Source of the DNA: Erysipelotrichia bacterium
GTDB taxonomy: Bacteria > Bacillota_I > Bacilli_A > Erysipelotrichales > Erysipelotrichaceae
Reading direction: 5' to 3'
DNA length: 8,473 nucleotides
NCBI GenBank assembly: GCA_009916335.1
Contig: SAAR01000146.1
Coordinates: 1-8,473, forward strand
A program made the translations under genes and the position numbers. The notes under the pieces are model-generated. The model was not told the origin of the DNA, ran no database searches, and was given only the letters and a program-made list of their open reading frames with translations. Below, in pieces: positions 8,265-8,473 of this stretch; positions within the stretch are counted from its first letter, which is position 1; each line of letters starts with the position of its first letter.

Positions 8265-8280
8265 ATATTAAAGATATAAG
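8262..8280. repeat. perfect 7-bp hairpin overlapping a Shine-Dalgarno sequence
   Basis: CTTATAT (8262-8268), a 5-base loop TAAAG, and ATATAAG (8274-8280) form a perfect inverted repeat. In the minus-strand transcript the 3' arm ends in AAG, which is the first half of the AAGGAG ribosome site of the 33-codon frame. Folding would partly hide that site. The stem is nearly all A-U and therefore weak. It could instead be a protein-binding dyad just downstream of the TATAAT box. Confidence 0.5.
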
Positions 8281-8283
8281 AGC

Positions 8284-8289
8284 ATTATA
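8284..8289 (-). promoter_or_regulatory. perfect -10 box (TATAAT) before the small frame
   Basis: TATAAT on the minus strand, placed so that transcription would begin around 8275-8278, just before the AAGGAG site and GTG. No TTGACA-like -35 lies at 16-18 bases; a TGGACA lies 21 bases upstream at 8311-8316, which is too far for normal spacing. It could drive the small frame and, with no terminator visible, read on into the Hhe-like gene. Confidence 0.45.
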
Positions 8290-8299
8290 AGGCACGGGG

Positions 8300-8316
8300 T
8301 GGACAGTTTGTGTCCA
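8300..8316. repeat. 6-bp inverted repeat TGGACA/TGTCCA
   Basis: TGGACA, a 5-base loop GTTTG, then TGTCCA. It lies 18 bases beyond the stop of the truncated gene at 8335. As a hairpin it could cap that gene's transcript, but CCCCGTGCC rather than a T-run follows on the minus strand, so it is not a standard intrinsic terminator. It could be an operator close to the TATAAT box. TGGACA/TGTCCA-like ends also occur in IS3-type elements, but nothing else here supports an insertion sequence. Confidence 0.4.
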
Positions 8317-8334
8317 GTTAAAATTTGATTTAGC

Positions 8335-8473
8335 TTATTTTACACAAGAATGGACCATCACTTTAGCCACCTCAGTTAAAAAGTGGCTCTCATGAGGAAT
8401 GATCCCTACCCTACCGATATCCAGTTTATCTGCATCCAAACAGATTTGAACCACCAAGTCTTGATACAAAGGA
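8335..8473 (-). CDS. C-terminal 45 residues of a possible HD-domain hydrolase (start outside window)
   Basis: The frame enters at the right edge and ends at TAA (8335-8337). It reads PLYQDLVVQICLDADKLDIG, then RVGIIPHESHFLTEVAKVMV and HSCVK. The segment around D-A-D-K-L-D followed by G-R-V-G-I resembles the downstream part of HD-superfamily metal-dependent phosphohydrolases, where an aspartate in an ADKLD/ADRLD-type motif is a metal ligand. The family call rests on that motif alone, since the HD dyad itself would lie outside the window. The other two minus-strand frames are interrupted or lack protein-like composition here. It is probably the chromosomal neighbour of the defence genes rather than part of them. 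Confidence 0.65.
   Translation of the reverse strand, partial: PLYQDLVVQICLDADKLDIGRVGIIPHESHFLTEVAKVMVHSCVK

Noticed and set aside
8300..8316. Remnant of an IS3-type insertion sequence or an intrinsic terminator
   Set aside because: Only a 6-bp inverted repeat is present: no transposase fragment, no target duplication, and no T-run after the stem on either strand.
8365..8388. Inverted repeat AGCCAC/GTGGCT with a 12-base loop
   Set aside because: It lies within the coding sequence of the HD-like tail, is only 6 bp long, and has no T-run; probably chance.
1..8473. CRISPR arrays, tRNA or rRNA genes
   Set aside because: No regularly spaced repeats beyond the short leader 7-mers and no cloverleaf or rRNA-like stretches were seen on either strand.

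Overview
The window is AT-rich. All the coding I can support lies on the minus strand, so read it from 8473 down to 1. Codon use, short spacers and the look of the proteins suggest a bacterium of the Campylobacterota (Sulfurospirillum/Arcobacter-like). That placement is an inference from recall, not a database result.

Layout, right to left. (1) 8473-8335: the last 45 codons of a gene whose start lies outside the window, with an ADKLD...GRVG pattern resembling the C-terminal part of an HD-domain hydrolase. (2) 8334-7960: about 375 bases with no large gene. It holds a perfect TATAAT box, a hairpin that runs into a strong Shine-Dalgarno sequence, a possible 33-residue peptide gene with a CxC motif, and an AT-rich leader with a long inverted repeat and tandem 7-mers just upstream of the big gene. 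(3) 7959-2533: one intact gene of 1808 codons for a DUF4011 - superfamily 1 helicase - Vsr/DUF559-like nuclease fusion. This is the architecture of Hhe, described as a single-gene antiphage system. (4) 2486-1: 828 codons of a second large gene, cut by the window's left edge. It encodes an N-terminal phospholipase-D-like domain fused to a SNF2-type superfamily 2 helicase.

Genes 3 and 4 are 46 bases apart, on the same strand, with no visible terminator between them, so they probably form one transcript. Both are large nucleic-acid motors carrying a nuclease-type domain, which fits an accessory defence locus. The most interesting possibility is that the two act together as a two-component version of what is known as a one-gene system. 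A complication is that the PLD-like domain of the second protein lacks a recognisable HxK catalytic pair, so its nuclease activity is doubtful and it may serve for DNA binding or dimerisation instead.
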